A DNA stretch of 64,000 nucleotides, from the NCBI RefSeq assembly GCF_945859685.1, contig NC_079148.1:40559946-40623945 (forward strand), in the 5' to 3' direction. The notes under the pieces were generated by a model that was given only the letters and a program-made list of their open reading frames with translations, did not search any database and was not told the DNA's origin. Shown here piece by piece: positions 1-10,300 of the stretch; positions within the stretch are counted from its first letter, which is position 1, and the number at the start of each line of letters is the position of its first letter. The translations under genes were made by a program, and so were the position numbers. This DNA is from Eupeodes corollae. Lineage: Eukaryota > Arthropoda > Insecta > Diptera > Syrphidae.

Positions 1-699
1 CAAAATGTGTGTTTTTATATATTCTTTTTGTTGCAAAAATGCGTTTTCTTTTGTGTATGTTTTTCCTTTTTATTTTGAAAAATAGAGAGGTTGTTTTTAA
101 TTCACATAAAATTCTAAATGTTGTAAAAATATGTACAAGTACTATATCACGGTTGACATTTAAAATTAATATCATGATATATATTTTCATTGAAAGTTAT
201 TGTAACCCGATTTATCGAATTGAAAATCGTTGCATTTCTCGGTACGTTTTAAGGTCATTGTATTTGTATAAATTTCTTACGGGATACCTTTTTTCGTCAT
301 TTAACCTCAAGTAAATGCCAATAATGTTATCTACCTTAATTTAACTAAATTTGACACAATTCACTTTGACATACAATTGCTATGAATTTGTTTTTTTTTT
401 TTCATTGCTTAAAACTAAACATAACAGTAGTCTCCATTCGAAAATTCGAATTCGTAAAAGAACCGATAGATTTTTACTAAAATTTTTCCAAAATTGTTTT
501 TTTATAAAAATAGTATTAAATTCTCTCAAGAAGCTTAAGCTCTTTTAATATTTGATGATTAAAAATGTCAAATTTTTAATTTTTCGATTTTATTTTGTCG
601 ATTTAAAACAAAAATGTAATGTAAGTAATTTCTCAAAAACTGCATATTAAAAATATTTTTAAACTAAAATAGAAAAGGTTTACATATGAAAAAGTAAGA
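1..699. other. AT-rich intergenic DNA, no gene seen
   Basis: The stretch is low-complexity A/T runs. The short open frames here have no recognisable domain, no codon bias and no splice context, so I see no gene. Confidence 0.6.
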
Positions 700-719
700 A
701 AAAAACACCAACGATGTTT

Positions 720-1443
720 GAAAAAAAAGAGGCTGGGATGCTACCCACACTGATAACTTCCGATCCCGTCTGTCGATTTGTCTTGCTTAAAAGTTTGTCT
801 ATATGTACTCGTATCAATTTTTACCAAATTTGCGTACTATTTTTTGTAGATTTTATTTTTTATGAAAAAAAACGGACTGTTGGATTTTTATATTAAAATT
901 ATTGAATATCGAAAACAATATTTCTGTGAAACAAAATAAGTTTGAAGCTAATATTTTTAATTTTTGAAAAGCTATTTGAGTAGAAAGTAAATTTTTACAA
1001 ACTTTTGTACATTTTTTTAAGGTTTTTATTTTTTGTACAAAAACTGTCAATTCGATTTTTCTCAAAATTTTATCAAATGTCAAAAACATTATTCTTCGTT
1101 GCACAAAATTGTTTTGGAGATGATATCGTATTTTAGTCGTAAGATTTTGGAGGTGACACATTTATTTTATTTATAAAAAAAAAACGTTAAATGGATTTTT
1201 TTCAAAAAATATATTTCTTTGATATCACGTTGCAAAATATTATATAAAATTTAATTCAAGTCTCTAGAGATTTTGGTTCGTAAGATATGTAGGGTTAACC
1301 AAAATTTTCACCTTTTTTCAAACTGCTATGGTAAAAAAACACCCACGCAATTTTCTTGAGAGCCTTTTCTGCATCTTTCTGCCTTATAATCTGTATAACA
1401 AAATTTATTTGAAATCGATAACTCTTCTGGTTCTTGAGCTATG
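720..1443 (+). repeat. Dispersed repeat family A, truncated copy 1
   Basis: This copy begins near a TAACTTCC motif (about 754-761) and carries one monomer with the GAAAAGCTATTTGAG motif (about 967). It then has the tail that is also found at 15,060-15,540, including TTCTTGAGAGCC and GGTTCTTGAGCTATG. The homology stops near 1,443, so the right end seen in the other copies is missing. The open frames on both strands recur in the other copies as broken versions, so I treat the element as non-coding. Confidence 0.8.
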
Positions 1444-3487
1444 AACCTACTTAAAATATTAGACAACAAAGTTCTATCTGGAGCAACTATAGCCTCGGAA
1501 GTGAAGAAGGGTGTCATCTTATTATATTTAAAACAAAATTTATCAAATAGTAAGATAAATCCGAAGTACAATACATTTTGAGTGGAAGGGGTTCAAAAAT
1601 ACAGAGCGGTGCACACTTTCTGCATTCGATCTCCAAAACGGTTAAGCGGTATCCAAAAATGATTCAGACAAACAGTTACCGAATTGTATGCTTAACAATT
1701 TTGGTAAAAGTTAACACTTACCGAAACGGAGATACTCTCGAAAAAGTTGTTTTGACTGCTTTTAGGGCTCCATAACTTACGGCGGGCGCACGTGGAAACA
1801 ACACATTTACTTTTTGAACATTTTGACAAAAAAGGTTTAAGATTTCAAAATAGAATTTAAGTATTAATTTTTAGCCCAATTATGTTAATGTCTTAACTTC
1901 ATCTCAAAAGTGTCCTATTCCCTTCGATGTCTTTATTCTAATTTAATTTGTCTTTATTTTTTGTTGTAGGTTGGAAAATCTTTGTTAGAAAAGTAGGAAA
2001 AAAAACATTCGACTTTCAAATTTGTTTTCATTTAATTTTTCATTACCTGTTAAAATTTTGTTATTGTATATTTTGTCATTGATAATTTTTCCACGAAAAC
2101 AAAGCTCAATTTTTGTAAACATTGAACTCGTGTCTTTTTTTTTATCGCATCTTTAACCTACTTTGTTCATTTCCTTCTGGATGGGGAAAAGTAATAATTA
2201 TTAATTTTATTTGTGGAAATCATCATAATGGCTGTTTTCCTGTTGTTTTTTTTTCATCGAATAAAAGCTTTTCAGCTTCGTCTTTGGAAAAGTTCCAAAA
2301 AACTGTCGGATAGAATAGTGTCAATATGAACATAGGTAAATATGTTATTTGTATGTATAAATGGAAGACGAAATTTATCAAAGATTCTTTTGCGTATAGT
2401 AAATAATTTCGACCAAATATATAAGAAAATCCATAGCACATTGAGTAGTTTTATTCTCTACTTGTGAACACTAAAATTAATTTATTAATTTAATTTGTTG
2501 ATTTAAAAAAATATGGTGTACGTAATGAGTGAAAAACATTGAGACGCCAAACTGTCTGTACGCATTTAACAAACATTAGAAATTTATAAAATTCGAAAAT
2601 TCACAGTGGAGTATTTCCATTGGAAAATTAGTATGTTTAAATTATTAAAGTCAAAAGTTGTGGAAAGTTGATTTTGGATCTTGCAAATAAGTTTATAGGA
2701 GGTTAAAGTATTCTAATTTAAAAACTTTAGGAAATCCGATTTTTCAAAGTTTCATGGCTCCTTCAAGAGAATCTTATTCCATGTTTTTTAGATTGATGTA
2801 CGTGTATAGTTGTGTTTGTTAAACCATATCTCAAAAACTAGCTTTTAGACAAAAGTTGTATAATATTTTTTTCGAATTCGAGTGAAATGAAATAAAAATA
2901 TGATTTGAAAATCGAGTGAAATTGTTTTCTTACATTTGATCGATTTCATAACTTCGAATACTTTTTAAAATTAAAGCAGCTGATAAAGGTATAACACATC
3001 AGTCAATAAACAATTTTATTTATTGATCATTGTCATAATTTGTTTGATTTCTTATGTTATTATTAATTGTTCTATGCTTTTTAGTAAAATAAATATAAAA
3101 TATTAGTGGGTTTTTATTTGCAATGTGTGACCTTGGTACTGAAGTGAAGTTTCAGAATGTGTCTTTAAAGTTTTTTTAAGAACGTTGTTTTTGGTAAAGA
3201 GAAGACATTTAGTGTTTTGAAAAATCGTTTTTAATATTTTTTCCTATCCCTCGAATAAAAAATAGAGAGTAGACGAGTCGGATTCCTCTTCCTCGCATTC
3301 ATATCACACCAATTTTATCTGGTAGAATTCTAATCACTTGAAAATCTAAATGCAGAACACGAAAGTTCACATCGTTTTAAGTTCGAAAGAATTTCGGAAC
3401 TTCCATTTAGATTTTTAATCGATTTCAATTTTATTTCCTGTGAAATGTAGAGCCTATCGCGAATCTGCCCAAAACTTTAACTTAACT
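1444..3487. other. Intergenic DNA, no gene seen
   Basis: A/T-rich sequence with scattered short open frames that lack recognisable homology. A moderately GC-richer patch (1,571-1,800) looks like an old repeat fragment, but I cannot name it. Confidence 0.5.
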
Positions 3488-3650
3488 CAACCGACCCAAT
3501 GGTTCAGGCTGTAGGAGCGTGGACAGACCGACAAAACAGACCAGACGGAATCACGGGACCCCCTTTTTTCGACTTCTCTACCATCGTAATATCATGTTTG
3601 ATTAAAATCTCGAGTTCGAAATTTTGCACGAATGCAAAACTTGACTATAT
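3488..3650 (+). repeat. Dispersed repeat family B, copy 1
   Basis: This segment shares blocks with 11,390-11,545: CGACCCAATGG, GACAGACnGAC-like, GGAATCA(C/G)GGGACCC, and a block containing TCTACCATCGTAA with CATGTTTGA. The order and spacing are the same, so both are copies of one dispersed element. The family is not identified. A 137-residue open frame crossing this copy is a by-product of the repeat. Confidence 0.8.
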
Positions 3651-4384
3651 GTCGCAATTAAAACATAAAAAAAAACTGCTATGCTTCAAAAATCTCTGCA
3701 GGAAGCAGTTAAAGTTTGTAGGTCTTCTCTATTTCGTATACAAGCCACTGACTACGACTAATCATAATCAAATGCATACATTTGTATACTCCACTTTTTC
3801 ATTTAGAAAGGAAAAAAAATACTTGAGTAAATTAAAATTAAAATTTAATTTATTTAAAACAAGATTTTTTTTATTTTATACTAATCTCAGGTTGAAACCA
3901 AACTTATTATAATAATATGTATGTAAGTATGCTTTTTTAAATAATTATTTACCCGAGATAAAAATATAATTTAATTTAATAATAATTATAATTAACTACA
4001 TACTATTATGTAAATACTATAGCAGATTTCGTTCCTTTTTGCACTTAAAACCTAAATCCATCGTTTTCATCAGTGTTCATAAAAATAATTGATATAAATT
4101 CTGTAAAGGCAAACAATTTTTTGTAACTATATATTTTTTTTTATCATGAATCATACAATATAATAAAATTTTACTAAATATTACCATTACATACCACATT
4201 TTACATTCATTTTGTTTTATTTTTTGTATAGTATATTCGACAATATTACTCTTATTAATCTAACATTAATAAATGTGTGAGTTTTAGACAATAATTTTAT
4301 ATGTTTTTATTTCCTTGTGAGAGTTTTTGGTGAGTAAAAATTCATAAATATTATAATATAGTATATTGAGTTTAATAAATATTA
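3651..4384. other. Intergenic DNA downstream of PDZD8
   Basis: Very A/T-rich with no coding signal. It contains many TTTATT words (AATAAA on the minus strand), so longer PDZD8 3' ends are possible. Confidence 0.5.
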
Positions 4385-4390
4385 TTTATT
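4385..4390 (-). terminator. Candidate polyadenylation signal of PDZD8
   Basis: The minus strand reads AATAAA here, 76 nt beyond the stop codon at 4,466. That would give a short 3' UTR. Other AATAAA words lie further downstream, so this is the nearest candidate and not a proven site. Confidence 0.45.
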
Positions 4391-4465
4391 CTATGAAGCG
4401 GAGTGTCTGTTTTCCGTTTAAATTTGCTTTAGCTTAACCTACATATATGGGCTGGGTTATATAAC

Positions 4466-4762
4466 TCATTGGAATGCTACGCCTTGGGCATGTTGAAGAC
4501 CAGTACATAAGTAAAGCATTATGACACTCAGGGCTTGAACTCGTTCTTCAGATCTTCCCAAATCGAATGCTTTTCGTGCTTGTGCTTCTTTACTATTTGG
4601 TGATATTGATGCATCAGTTTCGTGGACTTTTTCATTACTTTGTGTTCGAGTGTGGGTATCATGTGATGCTGATTTAATAATTGAACTTTCATTTGGATTG
4701 ATTTCTAATAGTTTCGAGTGATTTGAAGTCTCACTATCCAAGGCCAATCGAAGTTTTGTAAG
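4466..4762 (-). CDS. PDZD8: PDZD8 exon 8: terminal exon with coiled coil and stop
   Basis: After a TTCTGTACAG acceptor the frame opens LTKLRLALDSETSNHSKLL, completing the coiled coil. It then runs through a Ser/Thr/Asn-rich stretch and a second helical piece (SKEAQARKAFDLGR), ending HAQGVAFQ and a stop: 98 codons plus stop. In mammals the C-terminal coiled coil contacts Rab7; that is inferred here. Confidence 0.9.
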   Translation of the reverse strand, partial: LTKLRLALDSETSNHSKLLEINPNESSIIKSASHDTHTRTQSNEKVHETDASISPNSKEAQARKAFDLGRSEERVQALSVIMLYLCTGLQHAQGVAFQ

Positions 4763-7700
4763 CTGTACAGAATTTGAAGGAAACCAAAAATGTGTAACTG
4801 AGCTTAACAAAATGATTTATAAACTCTATGCACTTACCAATTCGTTGATTTTGGCCATTCTTTCTTCAGAGCTAAGATCACCGAAAAGCTCCTTGCTAGC
4901 ATCCTTTGCTAGTGTCATAACATCTTCATCACGCCCAATATTGATGATGGGCTCAGTGATGCTGTTTATTTGATCAATTGAAAGTTTATCAAGATCATTA
5001 GGAATGGACTCGAGTATTTGTGTGACAATTATAAATGGACTGACTCCTTGACAAACCAATGATTGTTTTCTGCTTTTAAGAAATAAAGACAAATAAATAC
5101 AAATGTAAAATATTTTATTTTATTCTTAAATTGTTAATTTTTATTAAATGTTGTTTTATATAAATTATATGGCGCAGCAGTCCGTAGAGAACTTAGCCCG
5201 AGGAACTAACCTCCAACCATTCCTGTGTGCGAATAATGTCAGGGATGGAATAATTTTAGAAAGAACTTTTCATGAAAAGAATTACTTTTGAAGGATTTGT
5301 TAATTCCTCGCAAGAGGTAGTACCATTCAAAATACTTTTACACAGGCAGGGATTGAACCCAAGACCTGTAGCATGGCAGTCCTACGAACTTAGATGATAT
5401 AAATATAAGGTCTTCCATTAAGAGGTTTACTATTTAGACAGCTGTCACTTTAAAAGTTGCTTTATTTTGATATCGTACGAAAACTACGCGATTAATTAAA
5501 ACTATTTAACAACGCATTGAAATTCACTACAAAAATGGTGAAAAGTCACAGTTCACAGTTTTGATAGAGCAGTTTGCTGACAGTATTACTTCTAAAAGAG
5601 CTAGTAAGATCTTGTGGTTTATCAACTTTAAAAAGATTGGCTTATGCCAAAGCCTCAAAACGGTTTCAGATCATTGCTATTTCAAATGTGCGTGCCAACT
5701 ACTTGTCCGTTTTGTTATATACTAAAATACAACCTCTTATTGGATAACCCTATACAAATTTTGGTATTGCATAAATATTTACCTTGGACTATGTTGTGGA
5801 CTTGGTGGGAGGCTTTTACTATTCTGATTCAATGATGACGATATCCCTGGAATAACCAAATTATTTGCCGAATTCACACGTTTCAATCCTTGTGCAATGA
5901 GACCTGTCAAACTTTGACGATGAACTGGTTCAGTGGCTGTTGTTGTTATTTTTGAGTCTGGTGATGCTGTTGATAATCTTTGATCTTCATCAAATGGCTC
6001 ATCGATGCTTATTTGTCCTGAAGATGACGGTGCTTCAGTAACTGTAAATTCAGGTTGCTGCTGATGGACTATGGTAGTTGTTGTTGGTGTTGTTATATTA
6101 TTTAATACTCCCGAACAATCAACTGGACCACAAACTGTCGAATTTTGACATTTTGTAATACATTTTTTATGGCAAGTCATTGAACAATCACGACATTGGA
6201 CGGCATCTTTTAGCCAAATTTTTTTTCCGCAAAAATCGCACTGTGTCGCTCGATGGAAATGCGTACGGACAAAATTGTGCGTTTTAGATGATGTTGCAGC
6301 AGCTGCACTAGTAGTAGCAGCTGTGGCTTCAGACTTTTCAATTTCTTCCGATTTTTCTGAGGAACTTCTTTTAATTATTAAAAATCAAAATTATTATTGT
6401 TCTTAAGGTGTATATATATAAACAATCATACTTGGCCTTTAAAGGTTTCTTCATAATCTCACCCTGAATAGGGTTTCCGTCCCATGAAAATGCCATGAGA
6501 ATGTCACCGAAACATAAATTAGGATTAAATCCTGACATAGACGATAGCTCATGAGTTTTTCTGAAAAAAAAAAAAACAAAAACAAAACATATGCAATACT
6601 GAAATTCCAGAGTGATTTCACTTACAGATCCTGCTTGACTGGAGGAATGAGATAAAACGTCTTCATCGTCTCAATTAAGCTTGTCTCCATGCATTCACCG
6701 ATAATACTTTTTACTGGAATGTTTAAAAATCCCAAGAGAACACTGTCCCCAGTGCACTTGCCGTAAACGCACAAGTTCAAAAATTTGCAATTTGCAGTCA
6801 ACTTGAAGCGACAGATATCGTCCATGTGGTTGAGCTTATCCGTGGAACAGTCTATAGTTGAGTGTTGTTGATAATGCTCAACATCCATAGCCTCCGTTCG
6901 AGCAGATGGGGGAGGGGAAGCTATAAGGGCGGGAGGAGAATTACTGATTGAATCCTCTCGAACCCTGATTTTGCCGCTATTCTTAGCATCGTCAGTAGAA
7001 ACTACCAAAGTGTCACTGCTTTCCCTAGTTAATGTCTTTTTGATAGCTTTAGCAATGAGCTTTGTCTTTTTGGGTGAGTTAGTAGGCGTGCTGGAAATGC
7101 TCGATTCACTGGATGAATTGCTGCGCACCTGTCGTGGTAGCGGATTTCCAGGAGAAGGAGTAACCTGTGGTGATGGTGTTAGCAGTTCAGCATGGGGCAT
7201 AATTTTGGGTAAAGAAGAGGGTTTTGGCTCTCCGAGATCTTCGTACACATCTAAATCTTCCAAAATAGCATCGTTGCGGATGATTCCGGGTATCAAACGT
7301 TCAATTCTTAGGAAAAACACCGATTTGCTGAGACTTTTGACAATTTTCGCAACTTGCTGTATAGAATTGACCCTTGTCCCTTCTATAGATATCAGGGTAT
7401 CACCCGACCGCAACTGGGACTTGATTGCTGGAGTGTTCGGAAGGACTGCTTCTATTTCAACATTGTGTTCACCCTGTTTGAATAGAATACCAATTTGTTG
7501 ATTCTTCGCCTTATGTATCTCAACGTCTATAGAAACAATAACATTTCGGTCGTCTTTTTGCTTTGCTTCCACCCAAGCTAATGAGGCCATTGTTAAGGTG
7601 CAATAGACATCGGTTATAGTGGCATCGGGAATCATCAGTCGGGAAAGTTCAGAGATTTTAACTTCCAACAAACCGTTTGGCTGAATGTCTACGTCCACTT

Positions 7701-9632
7701 CTTCTTCGGTTTCTTGAAAGAAAGGCTTATATCTGAGCTTGTATTTTGGTAAAGTGTGCTTGCGACGTACTGCCCTTCGTATTTGATTTAATATTAGGCT
7801 ACTGATATTTGATTGCATGTGACGGCCTTGAAATTTCGATTCAATACCCAAATCTAGTTCAGGATCTCCAATGAAACTAAGTGACCAGTGGGTGTAGGGT
7901 TTTCTGGTAAACTGTAATCTAGCCATTCCAGATAACCGTTTTACTGTAAAATAATAAAAGGTTAGGAAAATTTCAAAACTTACTTTGAACCAATAAAAGA
8001 TAGAGCAAACCTTTTAATGTCAATGAAGCCTTTTTTCCCAATACCATTACTGCATCGACAGCCATTCGAAAATTACCACTGTACTTTATATGCAATTGCA
8101 AATCTAAGTTTTCAATACGACCTTCTGTTTCATGAATTTCCAAGCCATGTACATTTAGTATTTTGATCTCTGGAAATTGATCACCAAGGTCAAGGTCTTT
8201 GAGCTGCAAAATTAATAAAGATAAATTGGTTCAAAAGGTTCAAATTTTTTTTATTTGTACTTATAAGCACGACTTTTAGCTATCACCCGACTCTTCTTAA
8301 AGATGAATTTTAATACTGTTCCACACTTAATTTCTTCTAATTTATTGAAAGGAAAGACCTTTAAGAAAAGCCCCTTGATACTTCAATTACCTATCGTACC
8401 TACGTATAACGTATCAATATGAATTTCCTGTGTATGATTGTAAGTCATCTTCCTATTTAAATATTCTCATCTCTAAATATCCTTTCTCAATAAGGATTCA
8501 AACCTTACACGTTAAATGCAATCAATATTAGAATTGGAATAGGAAACTCAATTACGCGCCGGAATGTATGCAACAAATTACAAATAAACACGTTTCCATA
8601 TATTAAATATGAACTTATATGGTTTCATTCATACACGTACTCCTCTTAAATTATACAATAATAAGTTTCATATGTATGACGTTTTTCATATTTTTTTTAT
8701 TCTTGTTCAAATAATGTGCAACAGGAATCAAGGATATTAAACAGCTTAGCAATACGAACGATATACCTACTCGTGTTTATAATCAAATTTCTTATACCTA
8801 ACCCAAACCCACTCACAGAGAAACTAGAACACTGTTTCTCAATGGATAAACATCCAATTCAAATCAATCTCTATTTCTATAAGTATTTCGTAGAATATCC
8901 TTTTTAATCCCCTCACAGCAGGATGGTGATGGTGAAGCCATAGCAAGAAGCCTCAAAGGCGGATAGAAAGAAGAAAAAGACAAAACCACTCAAGACATAT
9001 ATTTACGAGTGGTTTTGTATAGTTGCAGAGGTACAAATGTAAATGGGAAAAAAGAGCCCACAGAGTGTCCTTAATGCGACTTAAAACTTATCTTAGTCTT
9101 ATCTTTCATTACACTTACCGTCAACTTATCGAATAATTTTCCAATAGTGGTCTTCGTAACCAATTCATCCAGCTCCAATGAGAGCTTCCGGTAGAACCAC
9201 TTCCGTACCCTGCTTGTGTGCTTCAACTCGTGGAACAGGAATTGCATTATCAAGTTGAGAGCCATGAGGGGGGATTTACTTTCAGGATCGAATTTCGATG
9301 CATTCTCATGTATATCCTTTGAGGTTTTGAACGCAACAAAAAAAAAACAGCGTGGGTTGTTTGTTGATGTATTTGATTAGCAGATGTAGCAGCAGCAGCG
9401 TAGCGTGTAAAACAATATAAATTAACATTAGCTTTTGTTGCTTTGTAAAAAAGACGCAATTAGGTGTACATACCTCGGGCAGTGTATATTTTTCATTGAA
9501 GTCCTTTTGCTCGCTGCTGACTTCAGGCAAATCGCAGAAGCGCATATAAATGTAGTACTGGACAATCAACATGAGCACCGCTCCAATCACCAGCGATATA
9601 AAACCAAATAACAAAAGACTCGTCAAATCCAT
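4466..9632 (-). CDS. PDZD8: PDZD8 orthologue (SMP/PDZ/C1 lipid-transfer tether), complete 8-exon gene
   Basis: Joining eight exons (9632-9474, 9316-9119, 8203-8011, 7943-6626, 6560-6432, 6367-5783, 5072-4838, 4762-4466) gives about 1,037 residues in one open frame, slightly shorter than human PDZD8 (about 1,150). Order: hydrophobic anchor (residues ~5-28), SMP domain (~70-310), PDZ (~318-399, GLGF-type loop IGILF), long Ser/Pro-rich linker, C2-like region (~556-620), C1 zinc finger (~696-745), and a C-terminal helical/coiled-coil part. PDZD8 is known as an ER membrane protein that moves lipid and tethers ER to late endosomes and mitochondria, with its C-terminal region contacting Rab7. That role is inferred here from domain order. 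The start has A at -3 and G at +4 and is followed directly by the anchor. An intron carries a SINE and a transposase scrap. Confidence 0.95.
4838..5072 (-). CDS. PDZD8: PDZD8 exon 7: C-terminal helical region
   Basis: A 235-nt exon encoding QSLVCQGVSPFIIVTQILES and further sequence, ending KINEL in phase 0 before GTAAGT. The part SSEERMAKINEL begins a coiled coil that continues into exon 8. The acceptor reads AAGCAG, two usable AG sites three bases apart (exon starts 5072 or 5069), so one serine codon may be variably included. Confidence 0.9.
5169..5395 (-). mobile_element. tRNA-derived SINE, copy 1 (with B box)
   Basis: On the minus strand the head reads like a tRNA: GGACTGCCATGC, then GGGTTCAATCCC (5349-5360), a clear pol III B box. 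The A-box region is eroded. The body (TTCCTCGCAAGAGG, AACCATTCCTGTGTGCGA, and a GCAGTCC(G/A)T-GAGAACT end) recurs at 28,504-28,721 and 43,640-43,850. I infer a non-autonomous element mobilised by LINE machinery. Confidence 0.8.
5500..5640 (+). mobile_element. Fragment of a mariner-like transposase 5' end
   Basis: The plus strand reads QRIEIHYKNGEKSQFTV from about 5,510, resembling the QRxxIVxxYYxNG opening of mariner-family transposases, with a small internal deletion. Stops and frameshifts follow. Short and decayed, so the family call is tentative. Confidence 0.5.
5783..6367 (-). CDS. PDZD8: PDZD8 exon 6: C1 zinc finger and Ser/Thr-rich linker
   Basis: A 585-nt exon with a C1 domain: H-X12-C-X2-C-X11-C-X2-C-X4-H-X2-C, visible around HNFVRTHFHRATQCDFCGKK and CRDCSMTCHKKC. 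A Thr/Ser-rich tail ends PPSPQHSPR. C1 domains of PDZD8 bind membrane lipids such as phosphatidylserine. The spacing between the second and third cysteines is shorter than in protein kinase C, so diacylglycerol binding is doubtful. The acceptor could be at 6367 or three bases later; both stay in frame. Confidence 0.92.
6432..6560 (-). CDS. PDZD8: PDZD8 exon 5
   Basis: A 129-nt exon after a long pyrimidine tract and CAG. It encodes KTHELSSMSGFNPNLCFGD and ends PLKA(K) in phase 2 before GTATGA. It links the C2-like region to the C1 domain and contains the conserved FNPNLCFGDI and FSWDG segments. Confidence 0.9.
6626..7943 (-). CDS. PDZD8: PDZD8 exon 4: end of SMP, PDZ domain, linker and C2-like region
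   Basis: The large 1,318-nt exon follows a TTTTACAG acceptor. The true reading starts VKRLSGMARLQFTRKPY, so the first methionine in the open frame is internal. It holds the remaining SMP domain (to about residue 310), the PDZ domain (~318-399) and a Ser/Pro/Thr-rich linker rich in SP and PSP sites. A region starting FKLTANCKFLNLCVYGK follows and resembles the C2 domain of the family. It ends in phase 2 (GAT CT) before GTAAG. The 176-residue open frame on the opposite strand is a shadow of this exon. Confidence 0.95.
8011..8203 (-). CDS. PDZD8: PDZD8 exon 3: SMP domain core
   Basis: A 193-nt exon starting LKDLDLGDQFPEIK after a TTTTGCAG acceptor and ending in phase 1 (AAA G) before GTTTGC. 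It carries the DLGDQFPEI and LQLHIKYSG segments, which resemble the conserved beta-strands of SMP domains (compare extended synaptotagmins). Confidence 0.93.
8204..9118 (-). other. PDZD8 intron 2, nothing recognised
   Basis: About 915 nt without a recognised element. A short plus-strand open frame (8,716-8,907) has no domain. It begins GTAAGTG and ends TTTTGCAG on the minus strand, normal intron borders. Confidence 0.6.
9119..9316 (-). CDS. PDZD8: PDZD8 exon 2: start of SMP domain
   Basis: Sixty-six codons, phase 0 to 0, starting DIHENASKF after a CAAAG acceptor and ending DKLT before GTAAGT. It contains LMALNLIMQFLFHELK and VRKWFYRKL, the typical opening of the SMP lipid-binding module. The methionine inside is not the gene start, because the open frame runs through it from the acceptor. 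Confidence 0.92.
9474..9632 (-). CDS. PDZD8: PDZD8 exon 1: start codon and membrane anchor
   Basis: Fifty-three codons beginning MDLTSLLLFG. The run LLLFGFISLVIGAVLMLIV is a strong transmembrane segment, as expected for the ER anchor of the family. The exon ends LPE in phase 0 at a GTATGT donor. Open reading continues into the intron before a stop, but that extension lacks family similarity. Confidence 0.93.
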
Positions 9633-10300
9633 CTTAAACGCTCTTCAAAATGTTGCAAGTTGCAGCCAATATAACACACTTTGTATACCGAAAAATTTTC
9701 ACACAATAGTTTTCGTTTCGGAAAGGGCGTGGGAGAGGAAGCAGGAAACAAAAAGGGCTCAAGGGTTAACTACACTAAACAATTTCCAATAGCGTTTTCC
9801 TCAAATCACCGCCATTGCAACCAAAAAAATAACTGCAATGAGATACAAGAAACTTCCTCAAATTTAATAATATTTTTATAGGCACATTTTTGATGTTATG
9901 AGGGCAGATTAGACGAAACAGCAAGACACACAAGTACACTGCTTGATTCACACAACAGACACACCAGAACCAACGACACAACAAATTAAACACACTTCTA
10001 AATTCTAATCTGACGACGAAACCATATTGAATTGGCCGAAATAGCGATGCCCGATGCGCCCCCTGACGTGCTAGTGCGACAATATTATGCGACTTTCTGC
10101 TTTTGGATTTTTGTGATAAGTTTTTCAATGAACAACCGAGTGTGGATTGTTTGAGGTTTGTTAGAAAAATCAATTTCGGCGCAGGAGTTCGCAAATTGCT
10201 GTAACAGCTGTTTTTAGTTTGTAAATAAAGTGCACAGCATAGTGCGATGAATTCTGTTTGTTTTCGATGTAAGAAAGGTGGGTGGAAAATCATCTACACA
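9633..10300 (-). promoter_or_regulatory. PDZD8 5' UTR and promoter region
   Basis: This segment is less A/T-skewed than its surroundings and lies directly upstream of the PDZD8 start, so it should hold the transcription start. A 172-residue minus-strand open frame (10,293-9,775) crosses it. It has no recognisable domain, is rich in Cys/Leu/Asn, and ends before the PDZD8 start, so I read it as untranslated sequence or chance. No TATA box or DRE is evident. Confidence 0.5.
10203..10212. promoter_or_regulatory. Palindromic E-box matching a fly core-promoter motif
   Basis: AACAGCTGTT fits the AWCAGCTGWT motif over-represented in broadly expressed Drosophila promoters (Ohler motif 5). It lies about 570 bp upstream of the PDZD8 start, a plausible core-promoter place if the 5' UTR is several hundred bases. 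Motif match only. Confidence 0.4.

Larger units (their letters stand above)
5073..5782 (-). other. PDZD8 intron 6 with mobile-element insertions
   Basis: The 710-nt intron is much longer than its neighbours because it holds a SINE (5169-5395) and, next to it, a fragment of a mariner-type transposase (5500-5640). The 63-residue plus-strand open frame at 5,644 has no recognisable family. Confidence 0.7.

Noticed and set aside
1326..1571. Minus-strand open frame that recurs at 15,417-15,617
   Set aside because: The similarity is due to repeat family A. The reading is broken in the third copy, and the frame is not conserved beyond the shared DNA.
3499..3912. 137-residue plus-strand open frame
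   Set aside because: Runs from repeat family B into A/T-rich sequence. The equivalent frame is not open in the other copy.
6971..7501. 176-residue plus-strand open frame
   Set aside because: Antisense shadow of PDZD8 exon 4.
9775..10293. 172-residue minus-strand open frame upstream of PDZD8
   Set aside because: No domain or signal is recognisable, and it lies where the 5' UTR and promoter are expected. Kept only as a note on the promoter region.
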